Below, piece by piece: positions 1-12,414 of a DNA stretch of 64,000 bases. The first letter of the stretch is position 1; the number at the start of each line of letters is the position of its first letter. The stretch lies in NCBI RefSeq assembly GCF_023856365.1, contig NC_064543.1, positions 8,768,452 to 8,832,451 of the forward strand, given 5' to 3'. The notes below the pieces were generated by a model that worked only from the letters and a program-made list of their open reading frames with translations, made no database searches and was not told the origin of the DNA. The translations under genes were made by a program, and so were the position numbers. Origin of the DNA: Brienomyrus brachyistius (Eukaryota; Chordata; Actinopteri; Osteoglossiformes; Mormyridae).

Positions 1-1282
1 GGGGGTCGCCGGACAAACAGGACCACCGGGAAGATCTTCCTTTGTCCACAGAGGTGCCCTTTCCTGCTCCACACATCCAGCTGGACAGTCGGGTCATGGC
101 TCTGTTATGCCTATCTGCCGGGTTACAAAAGCTCGTCAAAATCAAAAAGAAGGCTTATCTGGGGTGATTTATGTTGGCTATTCTATGAGTTCTGTGGGCA
201 GACCGAAGCGGAGCGAAAGGTCAGAGGTGCAGTTGGACGGAATAGGGCTGCATGTTTCATCAGTGACACGCCAAACGTGACCCCCCCCCACCAGCACCGG
301 GGAGCGAGCCGGGCGGCTTCACAGTGGGTGTGGGCCGAGAGCCTTTCACGATAAGCACCGTAGGAGTGCTCTGCTGGCAAAGGGGAACAGATTCTCCTCG
401 CGGTAATTCATCTTTGTCTCTGGTCATTTAGCAGTTGGAGTGGTGTGGGCCTTCATGTGGTGTGACTGCCCAGGAATGTCCTTCACTTACCATGGCAACG
501 GCCACTCCCGTCGTTACAAACGTGGTGTTTAGCCGCTGGCTCATGTAGGAATCCTGGGAATGTTTTTTTTTTTTGTGGTAGGGAATAGTCAATAAGTACA
601 GTTTGTCTTAAAAAATGTGGGGTGTGGAAACTGATTCTGGTAATATTTCCTCCACTAACATTCCTCTAAACTCCACGCCCTCTTATCAAGTAGGAAAAAA
701 GGGCTGATTTGTAGAGGTTGTACCACGGCTGTATTGAGTCGGTTGTCCACTTTAACTTGAACATGCTGACGTTCGTTGATAAGTGTTGCAGGTGTTTCTG
801 TGTTTGTGCGGGAATGATGCATAGTTATGTGAGACGTAGAGGTACTGATGTGTTGTTCTTGCCGCGTTTAGTCTCTGCTCCCAGATGTACGTCGTCGTCC
901 CAGCTTTGGGCAGCGCTGTAGATTCTGCAACATTAGACCCTGTAGAGGCTGGAGGCGAAGGTCTTGTATGTAGCTGGTGGACGGGGTCTAAATGACCCAC
1001 AGTCGGTGCAGAACCCAACAGTCTTCTGTCTCATGTTACTGTCATGGTTAAGCTCCAGTCTGGAATGTTCAGACATCCTCCAGTCATCCTCGTTGCTGTG
1101 GAAATTAGTTCTCAGACATTTTAAATATCCTTTGTGATGCAACTTGTTTACTTTCTAGTGAGAAATTCCCTGCCTCTTTCCCCAAGAAATTACGTGGAAC
1201 TGAAAGGACAGGGACTGTATGCTGTGCTGGTTGAATGCCCCAGCTTGGCAGGATGTGACCCTTGTTTTATGGGCTGATCCAG
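1..1282. other. cgnl1 intron sequence at the left edge
   Basis: No exon with usable splice sites and coiled-coil coding potential is visible here. The short open frames overlap one another and resemble no family. It is read as intron because the next exon starts in phase 0 behind a good acceptor. Confidence 0.6.
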
Positions 1283-1444
1283 GTGTCTCACCTTGAGGAG
1301 GACCTGAAACAATGCAAGAAGGAGCGAGATGAGGCAGTTCTGAGGGAGAAGAAGCTGGAACTCAAGGTCTTTGACCTGGAGGTGGAGCTGGAGAACGTGT
1401 CGCACTCCAAACAAGATCGGCCCCGCTACAGCAAAATAACGGAG
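1283..1444 (+). CDS. cgnl1: cgnl1 exon (first in window)
   Basis: 54 codons, phase 0 at both ends, from [10 protein letters not shown] to RYSKITE. Acceptor ends ccag, donor gtattg. Coiled-coil composition throughout. Confidence 0.85.
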
Positions 1445-4400
1445 GTATTGCCTGTGGAGATGATTTAACATTTGAATTTCTTTTAAGAGTCTGTTTAAAA
1501 GTGTCAGTGACAGGTTTGGGGTAACTGCTCTGAACCCCCCTGCAGGATCTCCTTCCTCTTCTTTGTTAATCCTTCAAAGTCCTCGTCCTTTAGCTTAGTG
1601 TTTCTCAAACTGTTCCCCGGGGACCCCTGCCCAAACAGCCACGTTTTTGCTCTAAGCAAAAATGAGGACTGTCTGGCACAGGACTGGGAGGGAGCAAAAA
1701 CATGGACCGTCTGGGGGGGGTTAGGAAACACTGCTTTAGTGTGTGAGGAAGGGCTAAGGGCTTGCTGGGTCTTACTGAGGAGCCGGACCACACGATGCCG
1801 ACAGCCGCACTGATGCCAAAACACGGTGAAAGGAAAGTGTCCACAAATGTTTATAGGGACCCAGTGCTGACAACCTGAAAAGGTCCATAGAGAATGTAAT
1901 GCTGTGACTCCCGCTGAGACTCCAGGCAGAAGTATAAGAGGGAGACTCGCTGTCCTGCAGGAGGTGATGCCTTGATAAAACTCAGTCCCTGTCATATCCC
2001 TTTTTAATATTTACAAATGCACTCTTGTTTGTTTGAAGATGGCTGGGTCTGAGGTGGAAGGGGATCGTTATGATGACAAGCGACCTTGATCATCTTTCTC
2101 TCTCCAGGACAGGATCACCCAGCTGGAAATGGACTTGGAGGAGGAACGTAACAACGGGGACCTGTTGATGGACCGGATAGAGCAGGGGCGAAAGCAGGCG
2201 AGTGGCACTGTCACCACCAAACCGCACAGCTGGGAGGGGGGAGGGATGGCGCCTTCCGTCATCGTCTCGCAGAAAGTCCTTGAGGTGACCGTCTCGTTTG
2301 GGCCACAGGAGGTCGGATCTCGCAGGTTTTCAAACCCCCCCCCCCCCCACTTCTTTGTGCCAAGATGTCTGTCGTCCGCAATGCTGACAGCTCAGAAGCC
2401 GGTCGAGCCCCAGAACTGTCAGACTTTCAGAACCCCCCCCCCCACCCCCACAGCAGCAAGAACTCAAAGATGATTTATGTTCTGGCGGGAGCAGTGCATT
2501 GTGGGATCGTAAAAGGATCTTGCATAATGGATTTTTGGCCAGTTGCCCTGTCGGTGTAATAGCGCCTTCCAATTTTCATGCATCAATTACAGAAGGATTT
2601 TTTTTTTTTTAAATGCCGTTTCAGCCAAAATACGCCGGCTGCCAAAGGCTGCCAGGTTTGCCGGCTTTGGAGTTTCACTGAGCTGTTACTGCATTGTGCA
2701 GCCAAATCAAGTCCATGCATTTAGCATTGAATGTTTTTCCCCTCTTTTATCTGTGGCCTCTTTCCTCTGGTTTTCCTCTTGATGGATATTTTTCCAGTAT
2801 TTCTGATGTGTGACGTTCCCTGTTCTTCAGCTGTCAACGAGAGAATTATGCTGGTGCTGGAATGCTCTATGCCCTGCTGTATACTTGGGGTGAAACGTTA
2901 CAGATGTAAAACTAGGCCGTTGGTGTGTGAACCAGGAGAGAGATTTGGGTGCTTTACAACTGGAGGTGAATATTTAACTCCCAGGGACCTCGCTCCTCAT
3001 TGTGGGCTACGGGGTGACAGCGCTCCCGGGTGACCGCACGCTCCCCGCAGCCAGGCCTGCTACCTTCAGTCCGCCACGCGTTTCTCTGTTTCCTTCTCCA
3101 CCGTCTCTGATCATGACACCTTTGCCACACATCTTTGTTTGGACATGTTTCCATTATCGAGGATGTGGTTGCGTCTGGCCAGACCTTATCAGAATCACTA
3201 CAGCTAACCATCAAGGAGAAATGAGCAAAAGAGAATGAACATGGTTGGGGGTGTTGGGGGTGTTCCCGAACATAAAGATCTAGTCTTTACCTAGGACGTG
3301 AATGAGGTTTACTTAACCTTTTTTTTTTTACTTAATTCCAAAACTGGAAGATGGAATCTAAATGGTAAAGCAGTTACGGGTAGCTGGGGTGAGTTGCCAA
3401 GGCAACAGTGATGAAGGAGGCTGTTGAAGTATGTGATGGGGAGGGGGGTGGGTGATCTGGCTGTAGGCCCCTTGCAGCGAGCCTGGTGACAGGCACACCA
3501 CCTGCGCCTCTCCTAGCACCAGGTGCTCCTTCCCTGTCTAAATGAGAATAAGCCCCCACCCGCCCTTCCCAAAGCTGATTAGTTTTGCTGTGTGATGCAC
3601 TCTGCTGAATCAGCTCCCTTAAGCGCTTAGCTGAGCACACCAGTAATGCAGCCTGTGATTCATAAAGACAGGAGGGAACCCGCTGCTAATTGGAATAAAA
3701 TATCACCTGTTCTGGGGTTTTACAAAAAAATAAGCAAGGCTTTATGTACCGATCTATTGTCTCTCTCTCTTCCCCCTCCAACCTGCATTTTCCCTGTTCC
3801 TCGCTCTGCATCAGTGCTATTGAATGTCATTAAAGAATGGTGTCTTTCAGTTCACTTTAAGTTCATCATCTTCTGTTCAGCAGGAGAGGATTGATCGCGA
3901 TTTCCCCCCCCCCCCCCCCCCTTTCCCCAGTGTGCCCAAAGGGAATTTTTTAATCACTAGTTTATCGGGGGAAGCGGTTACCTTTGGGGAAACGTGACCC
4001 AACCAGCCGACGCAGGTGAAAGTTCTTTGCTCATTGGTGGCTTAATGCAAGATGTTGGCTGGATTGAGGGAAGTGAGTTGTGGCAGCAGCTAGCCTGGTA
4101 ACACAGAAGGTTTGCGTTTGTTAGGTGTCCGACCAGCAGTAAATCTGTTTGGGAAGCAGTTCAACCAAAGTAAGTAATATCATTATGATTCATATATCTT
4201 AAAACTTGTAAAATACACACAGTTTATACATTTGTCAGATCTGCCTCAGTGACTCATCTCGCGGTAATGAAATAGGAATATTTCTATTGGCCCAGCATTC
4301 CAGTGTTATGAGTGACTTCTTCAGAGTAAAATGAAGCATCCAAATTAACGGTTCAAGGTATCAGACCTTCTGAATATCAGCCATGTTGGCACCAAAGTCG

Positions 4401-6578
4401 AGCCGCACGACACCACTGGTGACTGACGCTGGACCAGTACTTTCCCAACTCAGCTTTGGCACCTCGAACTTGAGAGCCCCCTGTGGTTGAGTTTGTTCGT
4501 GACTCCCCCCCCCCCCCTGTGTTTTGGTGACAGGTGGAGGAGATGAGGAATGAGCTTCTACAGGAAAGAGGCATGAGGCAGGACCTGGAGTGCGATAAGG
4601 TCGCTCTGGAGAGACAGGTAGACGGCCCCGTTCATCTCGCCCGCTGCCTGGGGACGCCCCTCTCAGCTGCTGCAGAAGTGCACTACATCTAAATCGGGGG
4701 CACCAGGCTGGCTCTCCTCCTCTGCCCCCCCCCCCTCTTTTTATTTTCCCGCTGATGCATCCCATCAGCCCCGTGTCCAGGTCCCTTATTTCCAACTCTC
4801 TGAATCATCAGAGTCTCAGTGCACTTCCCCCATCCTCCGCTGAATAAGTGCAGCGGGTCCTGGATCAGAGCATCGGCCATTACAGGCCATCATGTTGCGT
4901 TTGGACGTTCCTGCTCTCCCGTTATTTACAGGCATGCTGTGCTCAGGCCGCTGAGTGACTGCTCTCCGGCTAGGGGGGGCGCGCTATATAAACAGTCTAT
5001 AGATAAGTCTGCTTCTGTAGACTTTTACAGCATAATAAAATGGTCAGTGGAAATGATTCCTGCTTCACATGAGAGCATCCCAGTAGGTTATAATCAGTTA
5101 TGATGATACTGCTCATTATATCCTATTACTCAAAATGTTACCCATTAACATACTTGAATTTTTATGCTTTACCTTTGCACTGCCAGAACATTTTTCTAAA
5201 ACAATTTCTCAGTTGGACGTAGTCGTAGCGTGTTATGCTGAGTTATAAAGGGTGTGTTTAAAGTACATGATGTTCTTGAACCTTCTAGAATAAGGATCTG
5301 AAGAGCAGAGTGACTCATCTGGAAGGTTCCCAGAAATCCAATAAGGAGAGTCTGGTCTCCCAACTAGAGGCCCGGATCCAGGAGCTGGAGGGGAGACTGG
5401 AAGGAGAAGAACGGTAATGGAGCACTACTGGGGGAACTGGTAACTCCTGGCACTTCAGGCCAGGTGGAGAGTCTTACTCACTTGAGCAGCATCGTAGCTC
5501 TTGGATAATGATGGTAGCCAGAACATCCAACCAAGTATTTGCCGTCGCATTTCATGGTCCAGCCGCTTGCGGTGCCTCGTGGGTCAGGTCACATTCATCA
5601 GAAGCTGGGCATAGCTTGGGTACTGGCAGCATGCCAGCCGCACGCTTAGAGATGGCCTGCCCGCATCTGGCTGACCCACAGCTGTGTTTACCAGGGATTG
5701 TGCCAACCTGCAATTGGTGAACCGCAAGCTGGAGAGAAAGGTGAAGGAGTTAATGATACAGGTGGATGATGAACATACTGCTCTGCAGGATCAGAAGGAC
5801 CAGGTGAGATACAGTTAGGCAGATGCCCCCCCCCCTTCTCTGAAGGAAGTGCCAGAGTACCACTGTAAACACTGGGTAATGCTTTTAGGTTAGGAAGTAC
5901 AACATAACCTGCTGTGGGCAGTGATATGAAGCAGTGTTTCCCAGCCCGGTCCTTGGGGACCCCCAGACGGTCCATGTTTTTGCTCCCTCCCAACTCCCAT
6001 AGGGAGCAAAAACATGGACAGTCTGACGGGGTCCCTAAGGATTGGGTTGGAAAACACTGTTGTGAAAGGTTTGTGAACTTTCACGGGGTTCCTGCGCTCG
6101 GCATTGCTTTGATGTACTCATCCTTTCCCCCGATTTTCCCGAAGCTCAACCTCCGTCTGAAAGCTTTGAAAAGGCAGATGCACGAGGCTGAGGAGGAGAT
6201 TGAACGTCAGGAGCACGGCAAGAAGAAACTCCAGCGGGAGCTGGAGGAACAGCTAGAAGCCAACGAGCAGCTCCAAGGCCAGATTTTGGCCCTGCGCAAT
6301 GACATGAGGTGAGTGCTGAGGTTAGGCTAAATGGCGGGCGTGTGGGGAGTCCCTCCAACAAGCATGTCCATTCAGCTCCAGTGAATCATGCTCTCTGTAA
6401 AGGTCATTACTCTGAACTGTCCATTCTACGCGTTTAACTGCCCTTCAGGCGAAAGAACACAACGGCTCCGTCGCTGAAGGACCTCGACGACAACGATGAT
6501 GATATGAGCACCGACGGGGAGATCTACTATAGATCAGCATCAGGGTACAAGCGGTCAAATCACGATTCCATCTCATAG
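1283..6578 (+). CDS. cgnl1: cingulin-like 1 (paracingulin), C-terminal part, 7 exons
   Basis: Seven exons (1283-1444, 2108-2197, 4534-4617, 5289-5413, 5695-5803, 6145-6308, 6449-6578) join in frame into 287 codons plus TAG. The product is the end of a long coiled-coil rod: heptad-rich, full of Glu/Lys/Arg/Gln/Leu, with family-like stretches such as [24 protein letters not shown] and [18 protein letters not shown]. It ends in an acidic tail ([17 protein letters not shown]) and DSIS. In vertebrates this protein sits at tight and adherens junctions and recruits Rho/Rac exchange factors; the rod mediates dimerisation. Cingulin itself has a similar rod, so the choice of cgnl1 rests mainly on the neighbours myzap, polr2m and aldh1a2. 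The N-terminal head and most of the rod lie left of the window. One intron has a GC donor. Confidence 0.86.
1596..1733. mobile_element. foldback MITE-like repeat, copy 1
   Basis: Starts tagtgtttctcaaac and ends aggaaacactg. The internal segment ggagcaaaaacatggaccgt pairs with the left arm. Same family as 5932-6059 and 52365-52487. A possible 6-bp duplication ctttag flanks it (1589-1594 and 1734-1739). Confidence 0.7.
2108..2197 (+). CDS. cgnl1: cgnl1 exon with GC splice donor
   Basis: 30 codons ([20 protein letters not shown] to GRKQ). Acceptor ctctccag. The only donor that keeps frame and matches the family boundary is CAG|gcgagt at 2198, a GC donor; the nearby GT at 2202 would break the frame into the next exon. 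Confidence 0.85.
4534..4617 (+). CDS. cgnl1: cgnl1 exon
   Basis: 28 codons ([10 protein letters not shown] to VALERQ), phase 0 at both ends; acceptor gtgacag, donor gtagac. Contains the conserved QDLECDK stretch. Confidence 0.88.
5289..5413 (+). CDS. cgnl1: cgnl1 exon
   Basis: 41 codons plus 2 bases ([13 protein letters not shown] to EGEER, split Arg); acceptor cttctag, donor gtaatg. Confidence 0.88.
5695..5803 (+). CDS. cgnl1: cgnl1 exon
   Basis: One base completing the split Arg, then 36 codons ([19 protein letters not shown] to QDQKDQ); acceptor ttaccag, donor gtgaga. Confidence 0.9.
5932..6059. mobile_element. foldback MITE-like repeat, copy 2 (best preserved)
   Basis: 128 bp that folds almost completely on itself. 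The left arm (cagtgtttcccagccc through tttttgctccct) is nearly the reverse complement of the right arm (agggagcaaaaacatggaca through aaaacactg), with a loop of about 12 bases. Confidence 0.8.
6145..6308 (+). CDS. cgnl1: cgnl1 exon
   Basis: 54 codons plus 2 bases ([19 protein letters not shown] to LALRNDM); acceptor cccgaag, donor gtgagt. The best-conserved rod segment in the window. Confidence 0.9.
6449..6578 (+). CDS. cgnl1: cgnl1 terminal coding exon
   Basis: One base completing a split Arg, then 42 codons and TAG (6576-6578). Acidic Asp-rich tail with DGEIYY, ending NHDSIS. Acceptor cccttcag. Confidence 0.85.
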
Positions 6579-6590
6579 CGCCCCCTGTCA
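6576..6590 (-). promoter_or_regulatory. CTCF-like motif overlapping the cgnl1 stop codon
   Basis: Minus-strand reading TGACAGGGGGCGCTA fits the core AGGGGGCGCT of the CTCF site. Pattern match by eye only. Confidence 0.35.
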
Positions 6591-7700
6591 GAAGGAGGTC
6601 CTAAGAGCGAGGCTGCTGGGGACGCAACCGATTCAGAGCTGAGAAGTCGAGCCAAAGCACCGCCTTCCTGTTCAGCCCCCAGACTGAGCTATCGAGGATG
6701 AAGCCCTTGTGTAACGCCTTGCTTTCCTCTCAACCTGGTTGCATTCTGCTCAAGCATCTTTGCCATTTCAGTGTCAGTGATGTGAATGGTCACACAGAGA
6801 CCCACATTACTGTGGTGTCCTGGAGCAACTGGGAATCACAGTGCAGCTGAAATGGGCACATGTTAAGTTTATTTTATTTTTTTTCTTTAATTTTTTTTAT
6901 GTTATGAAGGATATGCAAAATGAAGGTTTATGTTGGAAGGGAAGTGTGTGTGTGTGTGTTAGGGAGTTTATATATTGCCATATATAGTTTACATATTCTG
7001 TATATTTTTAAAAGACAGAGTGGTCTTAGTATGCAACAAAGTCATCTATATAAGACTTTTAAAATATTTTATATAACACCGGTATATAAATGTCTAATAA
7101 AAATAGGCATTGCTTTGTTAAATGTTGGATTTACGTCATGCCACTCAAATTGAGTATTTACATTTATTTTTAATGTTTTTAATTTTTCTACAACTTAATT
7201 TTAGTAGGCAAAATGCTTAACTCAGCTCACTATACGTTCCAAGATTTAAGTGTGTTAACTTTTAATAAATGTGGCTTTACAAAATCTCTTTTGTTGTTTG
7301 CCGCCAAAGGGAAGGTTTAACAGAAGACAGTGTTATTTCAGTGCTCTTAACATCTTAATCTGCTTTTTTTAATGACTTGGGCTGTTAGCAGTGAACATGC
7401 GTGACTGCGGAGTGGGGCGGGGCGTGGGCCGGCTCTTCACACGACATGTCGGGAGTCGCAAACTCTGAGGCTTCAGAGTGACTTGGTGCTTCATGAGTTG
7501 CACTGCATGATAAACGCCTGAACTGCCAACGATGCCGATTTTTAGAAGTAAATCCAATAGGCTGTTGGTGACACCAGTGACACCGGTGCATTGTGGGAAG
7601 GGCTCTATCTCACCACTACCTCTCCATGTACGTAGCTGTTCTGCTAAGACTTAAAAACAACCTTGTTCTGTTGCAATAAAGTTACTGTTGGCTAAAAGCC
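6579..7700 (+). other. cgnl1: cgnl1 3' UTR
   Basis: AT-rich region after the stop codon with several poly(A) signals: AATAAA at 7096-7101, 7264-7269 and 7675-7680. The 7264 signal is followed by a T/GT-rich stretch. Exact 3' end not determinable. Confidence 0.6.
7264..7269 (+). promoter_or_regulatory. poly(A) signal AATAAA, cgnl1 (candidate)
   Basis: Canonical hexamer about 690 bp after the stop codon, with cttttgttgtttg about 20 bp downstream as a possible GU-rich element. Hexamers at 7096 and 7675 are alternatives. Confidence 0.5.
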
Positions 7701-10700
7701 TCTTCTGGTTTTTTTCCCTCTTTGAGAGAATCTGTAGCAAATGTTGTTGTTTTCGTGCTTCTGCTTGCTGGCTGAGTTGGGTTGGCTCCCCTTTGCTCTG
7801 AGATGGCCATCTTTTTACCTCCTCCAAGCTGTGTCAACATCCTCTCTGGTATTTTATTCCCCTGAACGTAGCTCTCAGTGTCCTTGCACGCTGCCTGCTA
7901 AGCCCATGCGCTCGGACGTAGAGCAAACCTGGAGGAGCCAAATCGATGATCCTTGGGGCAGAACTCATGGAGTTGGAGAGGAAGTGGGGGTATTTTAAAG
8001 ATGACCTCACCCTTTTAAGGAGTCCCGGTGCTGAATGCAGATGGAGGAATGAGACCCCAGCACCCCTTCCACTCCAAGGGGCCTGGCTCTATTGTTCCTG
8101 GTGGTGACCTACATTTCTTTTCAATTCAAAGAGCACAGACAATTTAACCTTTTAAACATGAAAGGAACCCCCCCCCAGACCCCCCACTTGTCATTTCACG
8201 ATCTACATAGATTAAGGAAAGAGGTAACCATTTTTGGAATTTTTGTGTCCCATGCGTGGGAGAGAGCATAAGCGCAAGCACACCCCAGAGAATGAAGTCC
8301 TGCACGCAGAAAGGGCGGATGCAGCACCCCCGTAATAAATTACTGCAAAACAATGTTTTGCTTAAAGTTTTTTTTAATGTGAAATACATACCTGCAATAC
8401 TCATGACATTTAAACTAAATTGTTGTGCAATACTTATTTAACGCTACATGTAACGACTGAACTTGTAACAGGCTAACAATGGTTCAAATGTTCAGTATTA
8501 CTTTTATCCTGGATTTTATCACAAGAAGAAGCTTCTGTCACAAATTAATGTGTGATCGCGTTGTATCACGTCTCTTCATTTTGGGCGTTCATCGCTGTTT
8601 TGATATACTCTGTTGCCCTCTAGTGGAACAAATCTGTTAATTTAAAAAAAATCATTTTGGGCCACTTAAAAAAAATGCTCTCGTCCCCTCCCGACCCGCC
8701 GAAATGCCTCCGACCCGAATTTTTTATTATTTTTTATTTCGTTAAAATCGCATGGAAAATGCCCAAGAATGACGAAATTTGAATTTCCCGCGCATTCCAC
8801 ATCGACGATTGATCCACATTGTGTAATCCTAGTCTTGGAATGGTTTCATGAACCTAAATTTGTCTCTACCTGAGATGGGCTGGTGCAAAGATTTAAATCT
8901 GGGGAAGTGATGTGGTACATGTTTTTAAGTATTTGTTTGTAGAGTTGCATTTCCTTGTTCAACCATTCTATGTATTTGTAAATTCCTCGTGTTTTAACAT
9001 GTTTTAATACACTTTCTTTCTAGATATATATTTTAAAATCTTGGTTGTTCATTTAGAATGGGAATGACAAACAGAATATTGGTTTCAAATAGTGTCATTT
9101 TTATATTCACGAATGAAACATCAGCATAAAGTATCCAAATCCATAGTTGGGAAGGCATTTATGAGATACACATGGATCAAGGAATTTACATTCTTGTATT
9201 TTCTTACATTTAATATATTTGAAACGCAAAAAACTGGAAGAACTGAGGAGGTGTACTAAGTAGGTCTGCTCTCTTCGGTATGTATTTTCAAATATGTATT
9301 TTCTTACCTACCCACCCCCTCCCAAAAAAAAAAGGACAAGAACCAATTTTTTTTTTAAGTGGCCTTACCGCTATTATTTCCTGAGAATGAAAGAAAATTA
9401 ACACTGGTAGTTATTCTTACCATTACGAATTCACTAAATGTCCTCTATAACTGAATTTTAAAAAGTGTTTTCCAGTGTAGTCCTTTGGTGATGTGTTTAT
9501 TTTTGTTCAAGCTGTTGTGTTCAGGTTTTGGGAAAAGATTCTATCTAAACCATGTGGTTATGCTGGTGCCGGACACTGGTGCCGGACAGGAGTAAAACAT
9601 ACTCTGCTGTCTGCTGTTTGCAGGACACAATGGAATGTGTATGATGCCTCCGACGGAATCGAAGAGCGAATTTGTAAATATGCAAAAGGAGGGTTAAAGA
9701 ATAACCACCGTTAAGCGAGAGGCTGCTTGACGATGGGGCGGCGTGAGCTGTGCAGGAAGGCCGGCTTTCCTGCCTCAGTGCTGGTTTCCTGTCGCTCTCA
9801 GAGTCCCCCATCATGGCTCAGGACATCCTCTTCCTCCAGCCGGGACCTTCGATTCATGCCTCACGAGACGACTCGCTGTGTCGGAGCCATGGAAACCCAG
9901 CTCCTTCCATGACGGAGACCAAATCCGGTGTGCGAACCCAGTGTCTGGCCCGTTCTGGGTGGAGAGCGGGCCGTTTGACCTGTGCTGGTTCTGAGGTTGG
10001 TGGTGGTGGTGAGGGGGGGGGTGGGTTCCTGTGGGCTCAGCTGCACGGTTTCAAAGAGGAGAGAAAACATTCCTCCCCATCAGTATTTTTCTAAACTATC
10101 AGCCGTGCTGTTCTTTTCAGACAGCCAACATCCACAGTTATCTGCAAGGCCTTCTGGGAGCTGCAGCCCTCTTCTGTCGAACATGTGACCTTCTGCAGTG
10201 TTTACACAGACTGCCAGTAATTTCCTGTCACAATGTATTGTTTTCTTGCTAAAGAACAGCAAGTTCATCAATCCAATTTGTGGTCTGATTAGAAACCTTT
10301 TTTTTTTACCTAAATATACATACACTCTATACAGTATATATGTCTTTAAATATATTTCTCAATAGCTGCGGTAAGTTACTATATGGAAAACAGAGAAATG
10401 ATAGAGTGAGTTACACGTCTGGAATGGAACTTCTTAAGCGTGGGACTGGAAGCTCGTCAGTCCAGGCAGATATGCACTATTCACTTTTGGGCCAGATGCG
10501 AGTTACAAAAACCCCTAGTCCTTCCAAGAAATGCTTGTCAGAGTACACAGTGGAACAGGCCTTGCGGAGACCTGTGCTGGATCAACATCCGCCTCGACTT
10601 GCTGAGACAACAAGGGCAGCCTGCCGAGCAGGCCTGAACGTCGAGGAGAGATCAGCATCCAGCCCTGACAGCACCAGCGCATGATGTGTTTGCGTGAACT

Positions 10701-12240
10701 TGCACTTGGCTTAGACCCCTCAATGACTCCTGAAGCATGTTACGCAATCACTCGCTGAATGCTGACAAACCCCCCCCCCCCCCCATGAATATCAAGTAAT
10801 TCTTGTAAGACCTATTGTCACCTTTAAATGACATGATGATGAGGTCGCTGGGAGGGGATTGGGTCATATTAAACTCCAATTGTAAGGCACGTGCCGGAGC
10901 TAATGATGACCTAGAGAGAAAGACCGAGGATGGGACCCCTCCCAAAAGGGTGCACAGAATACAAACCCTGTCGAAAGTTAATAATTGCCACACAGAACAA
11001 AACATTTTTTTTATTTCAGCAAATGATTTACCTTGTATGATAGAGGACTTCCTCTCTATATTCATGGACGCATCTCTGAGATTACGAGAGGGAACAGCAC
11101 CCCTGTTTCAGACTGAAACTCAATATTAACCCCTGTAAACCGCATATAAAATTTCATTTTAGCTTTAAGAAACATTCATTTCTACATGTTTCAACACATA
11201 CGGCTCATGTTGAATTCTAACAGGTTCTTCTTTAAGGTTTGGGCAACATTTTTATGTCCTGATCAGATAAAGACTGTTTATTCCGTGACTCTTACATAAA
11301 CAGCCTATAAATCTGTTGCTTCAGTGACACTTTCCACACCCTCCAGTCTCTATCCACACCCTAGTGGAACCACACCTTAGAACCACAGCTGCAGTTGTGA
11401 TTGTGTCCTTTCAGAGCTGCGCATATCTGCCCTTTGTAACGCTTTATGGAGGGTCAGCTCTGTAAGGCGCTGGTCAGATCTGCATCTGCGAATTCCTATT
11501 CGATTCAAGAAGCAACTACGCCTTAAGAGTAGAATCCATAAAGTTTGCACCAAATGTACCATCCTTGCATTTTGCTGAGTTTATGTACTCGGCTTTGTGA
11601 ATTTCATATCCCTCTCCTGCTGTATGGAAATTAACTTCCCCCAACAATTGATAAAGTATATCTGCAAAGACGCAGTACTCATCTTTATAAAATATCACGT
11701 ATACAAAATCTACAGACATTTCATAGTTTTGATAATGTTAAACCCCAAATCTAAAGACTACGCAAAGACCTACTGAAAATGTTATCATTCCTCTCAAAGA
11801 GAGGAAGACGAAATTCTCCACAAAGCTCTTCACTCGTCAGGACTTAACAGCTCTCCGTCCAGCGACAAGCAAACCAACCGGACTGGGAGGAAACATGTGC
11901 CACTGAGAGCCTCCTCCCTGTTCCCAAACCAGCTTCCTGTAGGCTGGGAAGGAGGAACTACGCTTGTCCAGTTAGGAGATGTGGAGCAGCCCACAGAAGA
12001 GCGTCTGCAAGAGCCAGAACAAGGAACTTCACCAACTGGATCAAGCCTGACAGGTCTGATGAGCAGCGAGGCCCAGAGCTGTATTGTTATCTGAGCCATT
12101 GATGCTAAGAGTTGGCTCAGGGGGATGGTGTCATAATTCTACCACACAACAATGCTGATCGGAAGCACCGCTGTTCCCTGACACAGCAAGGCGAATACTC
12201 TGCGCTTGTTATTCAGTCCCTTATCAGCTGGCTTAGCACT
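7701..12240. other. intergenic, cgnl1 to myzap
   Basis: AT-rich sequence with many short overlapping open frames and no recognised gene, RNA or clear transposon. The open frame 10340-10684 (114 codons, +) and the stretch 11830-12100 are the longest non-repetitive frames, but neither has a recognisable motif or splice context. Confidence 0.5.
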
Positions 12241-12247
12241 TAGAACT

Positions 12248-12307
12248 CTCGCTCTCTCTCTCTCTCTCTCTCTCACCGACTCTCTCTCTCTCTTGTTCTC
12301 TCTCTCA
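12248..12307 (+). repeat. CT microsatellite in the presumed myzap 5' leader
   Basis: (CT)n interrupted by ACCGA and TTGTT, 110-170 bp upstream of the myzap ATG. Pyrimidine-rich tracts of this type are common around transcription starts, so this may be part of the promoter or 5' UTR. Confidence 0.6.
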
Positions 12308-12414
12308 GTCGCTCGTTCGTTCCCTTTCACCGCCGAGAGCAAAGAGCAGGTGGCGGCGTGCGTATGTTTGCGCTCAGGGGAGTGTAAGGAAGCCGCGGAG
12401 CCGGAGAGGGAGAC

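Larger units (their letters stand above)
1445..6144 (+). other. cgnl1 introns between exons
   Basis: Introns 1445-2107, 2198-4533, 4618-5288, 5414-5694 and 5804-6144. They hold two copies of a foldback repeat (1596-1733, 5932-6059) and C-runs (2337-2350, 2433-2444, 3904-3922, 4505-4517). Nothing else was recognised. Confidence 0.6.

Noticed and set aside
1504..1995. 163-codon minus-strand open frame
   Set aside because: It runs through a foldback repeat in a cgnl1 intron and has no recognisable domain.
10340..10684. 114-codon plus-strand open frame between cgnl1 and myzap
   Set aside because: No domain, no matching neighbour in the conserved gene order, no splice context; could be decayed repeat.
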